A DNA stretch of 35,926 bases. Source: an uncultured Acetatifactor sp. (GTDB taxonomy: Bacteria; Bacillota; Clostridia; Lachnospirales; Lachnospiraceae). Of this stretch, positions 33,530-35,926 are shown one piece after another (the first letter of the stretch is position 1; every line of letters starts with the position of its first letter). The position numbers were made by a program, and so were the translations under genes. The stretch is from the NCBI GenBank assembly GCA_934433135.1, contig CAKRZO010000030.1:1-35926 (forward strand). Direction: 5' to 3'. A model generated the notes under the pieces. The model searched no databases. It was not told where the DNA came from and saw only the letters and a program-made list of their open reading frames with translations.

Positions 33530-34135
33530 TTATACCAGTTCACCCATCAGCCCTCCTTCGTAGATATTCCGATACGCCTTGTCCGGATAAAGTGGCAGAA
33601 GCTCCTTTACCACGGAAAAATCAACCTTGAAAGTCTCCACGTATTTCTTTAGTTTCGCCACAAGCTCTCCCCCGGTGATCTCACTGTAATTATCAATAAC
33701 GGACATTAAATCAAGGAACTGCAGAACAGATTTGTTCTTTTCCGTGATATCAGTCACAGGCTTATAAATGATGATCATATTGCCGTCTACGGTCTGCTTT
33801 CTCTGTTTCGTGGTCGCCTCATTGCTGCATACCTCATAGCATGACGGGTTCTGCGTGGTAAAACCGTATTTATTCGCCAGCTGAAGACCAGTCACGTAAC
33901 CTCCGGCATTCAGATACCTCTTCTCAATATAACGATCCATCGAAACCTTACCCTTGGTTCCGAGTATGGTCAGATAGGAAAGATAGTATACACCGTTATA
34001 AAGGCGCTCCAGTTTCCCGGCATCACAAAGCTGCTTCATCTCCTGCCGGAGATAATCCTTTGAATTACCCGGCAGCTCACTCAGGAAGATCGGTTCGCCA
34101 TTCTTATAATTCTGAATGATATAATCATATACCAT
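33530..34135 (-). CDS. AbiEi-like antitoxin protein (DUF6088)
   Basis: A 201-residue protein with an N-terminal winged-helix region (about 1-65: FLSELPGNSKDYLRQEMKQL, then LERLYNGVYYLS) followed by the antitoxin-like domain with GYVTGLQLANKYGFTTQNPS and a C-terminal segment VLQFLDLMSVIDNYSE. I assign it to DUF6088, related to the AbiEi antitoxins of type IV toxin-antitoxin systems, which repress their own promoter. The expected AbiEii nucleotidyltransferase toxin is missing. A strong promoter with an inverted repeat lies directly upstream, fitting autoregulation. The start ATG has GAGGT upstream. Confidence 0.78.
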   Translation of the reverse strand: MVYDYIIQNYKNGEPIFLSELPGNSKDYLRQEMKQLCDAGKLERLYNGVYYLSYLTILGTKGKVSMDRYIEKRYLNAGGYVTGLQLANKYGFTTQNPSCYEVCSNEATTKQRKQTVDGNMIIIYKPVTDITEKNKSVLQFLDLMSVIDNYSEITGGELVAKLKKYVETFKVDFSVVKELLPLYPDKAYRNIYEGGLMGELV

Positions 34136-34155
34136 ATCTGCTTACCTCACATTTT

Positions 34156-34206
34156 TGAAATTTTTAATTTCACTTTTATAATACTCAATTCCTCATGAAA
34201 TGTCAA
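34156..34206 (-). promoter_or_regulatory. Promoter and candidate operator of the DUF6088 gene
   Basis: On the minus strand TTGACA (34206-34201), a 17-bp spacer and TATTAT (34183-34178). Overlapping the expected start is a perfect 7-bp inverted repeat TGAAATT/AATTTCA (34156-34162, 34166-34172), well placed for repression by the DUF6088 protein. Confidence 0.8.
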
Positions 34207-34225
34207 GCCAGCTTTTACGGTTAGA

Positions 34226-34259
34226 AGAAAACAAGGCGGACGCTACCGCCTTGTTTTCT
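34226..34259 (-). terminator. Intrinsic terminator of the YgjP-like gene
   Basis: A perfect 14-bp stem (34226-34239 with 34246-34259, 6-base loop) starting 6 bases after the stop codon, with TTTTCT in the minus-strand 3' arm. It lies just upstream of the DUF6088 promoter and separates the two genes. Confidence 0.85.
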
Positions 34260-34264
34260 CAGAG

Positions 34265-34822
34265 CTATATAAGTCGCTGCATAATCTGACTGCCATTTTC
34301 ATTTAACCACCGAACTGCATCCTTATAATCCGGAAATACCTTCTCAACTTCCAGCCAGAATGCTTTGGAATGGTTCATTTCCTTCCTATGGCACAACTCA
34401 TGAACCACAACATAATCCAATACTTCCGGAGGTGCCAGCATCAAGAGGCAATTAAAATTCAAATTACCTTTACTACTGCAACTACCCCATCTTGTTTTCT
34501 GGTTCCTGATAGTTATACGTCTGTATGTAACTCCGATTTGTTTTGCAAAAAATTCTACTTTCCCCGGTATTACATTAAGCGCCTTATCTGCAAGTTCCAT
34601 AAGTTCTTCCCGAGACAGTTTTGGTACCGACTCCGTTTCGCACTTTTCCTTTTTCCGCTTCATTATCTCAATATGCCCACATATCCAAGCTTCCTTCTCT
34701 TTCAGGATTCGTTCAATATCCTTCTGTGAAGCAAAATACGGAGCTCTTACTGTAACCTGCAGATCGGAACCCACTTGGATAGCTATTGTTTTTCTATTTG
34801 ACCTGATTACCGTAATTTCCAT
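34265..34822 (-). CDS. YgjP-like zinc metallopeptidase (M48-related, DUF45)
   Basis: A 185-residue protein. The family's conserved RWGSCSSKGN (111-120) precedes the zinc-binding HELCH (141-145) with the further ligand His151 in MNHSKAFW; the C-terminal WLEVEKVFPDYKDAVRWL is also typical. No signal peptide, so cytoplasmic. Members of this family are frequently found beside type I restriction genes; no hsd gene is in the window. AAGGGG lies before the ATG. It appears intact and ends at its own terminator. Confidence 0.9.
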   Translation of the reverse strand: MEITVIRSNRKTIAIQVGSDLQVTVRAPYFASQKDIERILKEKEAWICGHIEIMKRKKEKCETESVPKLSREELMELADKALNVIPGKVEFFAKQIGVTYRRITIRNQKTRWGSCSSKGNLNFNCLLMLAPPEVLDYVVVHELCHRKEMNHSKAFWLEVEKVFPDYKDAVRWLNENGSQIMQRLI

Positions 34823-34883
34823 GGTACCCCTTCTTTTTCCCTATGAATTTACCCTATATAATTTGCATTTTTCTACTTCTATC

Positions 34884-35140
34884 CTAAACAACTGCATAGA
34901 TTTCCACTGAGTTCAAAATCTCCGGAAACTCTTTATAGAAACGAACAAGCTTATACAATGAACTATAATCAAAACCCTTTCCATAATTCTGAGTCAATTC
35001 TTTTTGATATTTTTTACCGTACCACATTCAGCTCTTGCGTTTCCTTGCAATTCTTCACTTGCAATTCGGTATCCTAAAAGCCAATTTCTTTGAACCCCAT
35101 ACTCATCGCTCCTTTGGATTTTATTTGTATTTTCATTCAT
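34884..35140 (-). pseudogene. Truncated, frameshifted DUF1016 (YhcG-type nuclease) N-terminal fragment
   Basis: Starting at ATG 35140 the first frame reads QRNWLLGYRIASEELQGNAR, then slips. The next register continues with YGKKYQKELTQNYGKGFDYS and LYKLVRFYKEFPEILNSVE and stops at 34884. Together they match the N-terminal helical domain of DUF1016 proteins (RxE(Y)G...LSxxLTxxYGKGFSxxNLxxMxxFYxxFP). The catalytic PD-(D/E)XK half, about 200 or more residues, is gone. The slip is at the Ala-Glu/Tyr-Gly junction near 35030. Confidence 0.78.
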
Positions 35141-35150
35141 TTTAGAAAAT

Positions 35151-35174
35151 GGACAATCCCGATCAGGATTGCCC
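35151..35174. terminator. Terminator-like hairpin after the metG fragment
   Basis: Arms 35151-35159 and 35166-35174 form 9 bp on the minus strand with one G-U, and the minus-strand tail is ATTTTC. The plus strand has a better T6 tail but a mismatched pair. It likely was the metG terminator. Confidence 0.6.
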
Positions 35175-35198
35175 GTTTTTTGCATCAAATGACATAAA

Positions 35199-35718
35199 TT
35201 AATACGACTTCGCCCCTGCCGGAATGTGGTCATCCACCATCAGAAAGTGGAGCTTTTCTTCACCATCTTCTTCGTGAACAGCACTAAAGAGCATACCGCA
35301 AGGCGCAATGCCCATCATGGCTTTGGGCGGAAGATTGGTAATGGCGATCAATGTCTTTCCCACCAGTTCTTCCGGCTCATAATAAGCGTGAATACCGCTT
35401 AAAATGGTTCTGTCCGTGCCGGTTCCCATCCAGGGTAGACTGTAACAGCCTCTTGGATTTCGGTACTGTAACACATTCTTTCTCCTTTACCGCACGGAAA
35501 TCGGGCTTGCTGAAGGTATCGAAATCAACGGATTCCTCAAACAACGGTTCAACCTTTACCTTGGAGAAATCAATCTTTTCTACTGATTTTGCTTCCGCAG
35601 TTGTTGCTGTGAGCGTTGCTGTCGCACCGGTCTGCGCAGCGCTGCCGGATTCATTCTTCGTATTTCCCAAAGATTTCATCGTGCAGAGTGAAAATGAACG
35701 CCATTCTGGTGTAAGCAT
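35199..35718 (-). pseudogene. metG: C-terminal tRNA-binding-domain fragment of methionyl-tRNA synthetase, frameshifted
   Basis: Two registers read as one piece. The first (ATG 35718) has a Thr/Ala-rich linker, then EKIDFSKVKVEPLFEESVDF and FSKPDFRAVKEKECVTVPKS; after LQSTLDG it goes out of frame. The second resumes GTGTDRTILSGIHAYYEPEE, LVGKTLIAITNLPPK and DDHIPAGAKSY. This is the EMAPII/Trbp111-like OB-fold that follows the catalytic core in MetRS of many Bacillota. The catalytic core and anticodon domain are absent, and about two bases are missing near 35430. A complete metG must exist elsewhere for viability. A strong promoter precedes the fragment. Confidence 0.78.
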
Positions 35719-35768
35719 ACCCCGTAATGGTGCATCAATTGGTGTAACCCCCTTTTCCCAAGGTGTAC
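35707..35768 (-). repeat. Four-copy degenerate repeat of TTACACCA downstream of the edge promoter
   Basis: On the plus strand TGGTGTAA (35707), TGGTGCAT (35728), TGGTGTAA (35740) and AGGTGTAC (35761), spaced 21, 12 and 21 bp. The symmetric, roughly two-turn spacing suggests a protein-binding array in the transcribed leader, but short repeats can arise by chance. Confidence 0.4.
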
Positions 35769-35926
35769 GACCTTACATGCGCAGATATTATAGCAGAATA
35801 TTCGGGGAATTTCAATGGGTTTGAAGTCAATTCAGCGCCGACCTTTTCAGGCTCAAGCTCCAGCTCCTCCATACACATCACGATGTCCTCCCGCATCGTG
35901 TATTCGTAGGTGTGGTTGAGGATTTC
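35735..35926 (-). CDS. 3' end of a gene entering from the right edge, possibly DUF3848-like
   Basis: An open frame of 63 codons runs from the window edge to a TGA at 35735. Its first part, EILNHTYEYTMREDIVMCME, resembles the (A/T)YEYTxREDIVMxxEExEL segment I associate with DUF3848-type proteins carried by integrative conjugative elements of Clostridia. The last thirty residues do not fit that family and coincide with the promoter at 35787-35815, so the true gene was probably cut and joined to other sequence near residue 31. Confidence 0.4.
   Translation of the reverse strand, partial: EILNHTYEYTMREDIVMCMEELELEPEKVGAELTSNPLKFPEYSAIISAHVRSYTLGKGGYTN
35787..35815 (-). promoter_or_regulatory. 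Consensus promoter upstream of the metG fragment
   Basis: On the minus strand TTGAAA (35815-35810), a 17-bp spacer and a perfect TATAAT (35792-35787). Transcription would start near 35780 and read into the metG fragment. Confidence 0.8.

Noticed and set aside
34994..35233. A 79-residue gene covering the DUF1016 fragment with a longer N-terminus
   Set aside because: The first 31 residues cross the terminator hairpin and the metG fragment end; only the part from 35140 on resembles DUF1016.

Overview
The window looks like chromosome of a Bacillota anaerobe, class Clostridia, most likely Lachnospiraceae (genus not resolved). This rests on moderate-to-low GC, strong AGGAGG-type ribosome binding sites, sigma-A promoters with almost invariant 17-bp spacers, TTG/GTG starts on some genes, and protein families typical of that group (KdpD-like DUF4118 kinase, YtrA-type GntR regulator with ABC exporter, DUF6088, MetRS with a C-terminal tRNA-binding domain). 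All family calls are from memory of motifs; no database search was possible.

Layout. 1-2084 (+): tail of an unknown gene, then a KdpD-like sensor kinase and KdpE-like response regulator. 2150-5872 (+): a GntR/YtrA regulator, an ABC ATPase and a large ABC permease forming one translationally coupled operon behind a promoter buried in a perfect 17-bp inverted repeat. 5873-8100 (-): a minisatellite and then leuA, whose product is a complete 2-isopropylmalate synthase with its leucine-binding domain AND an AraC-family DNA-binding domain fused at the C-terminus; a near-perfect direct repeat spaced 31 bp (three helical turns) lies just downstream of its own promoter. This is the most striking item in the window: an enzyme that appears built to sense its end product and bind DNA, with a candidate operator at its own gene.

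8274-25711 (-): the core transcription/translation cluster, read right to left: rpmG-secE-nusG-rplK-rplA, rplJ-rplL (with an L10 leader and attenuator), rpoB-rpoC, a displaced rfbD, then rpsL-rpsG-fusA-tuf. Each transcription unit has a recognisable promoter and usually a terminator. Both RpoB and RpoC end in long acidic tails of about 85-95 residues.

25789-30529: a GH36 alpha-galactosidase (+), a small unknown protein, and a GNAT acetyltransferase / Ca2+-Na+ exchanger pair (-). 30530-35926: an accessory, decaying region. It holds fragments of an AAA-ATPase/PD-(D/E)XK protein, a broken LytR-CpsA-Psr gene, a frameshifted unknown gene beside an AbiEi-like (DUF6088) antitoxin, a YgjP-type metallopeptidase, a broken DUF1016 nuclease fragment, a frameshifted methionyl-tRNA synthetase C-terminal fragment behind an excellent promoter, and the end of what may be an integrative-element gene at the window edge. 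I read it as the remains of a defence/mobile island.
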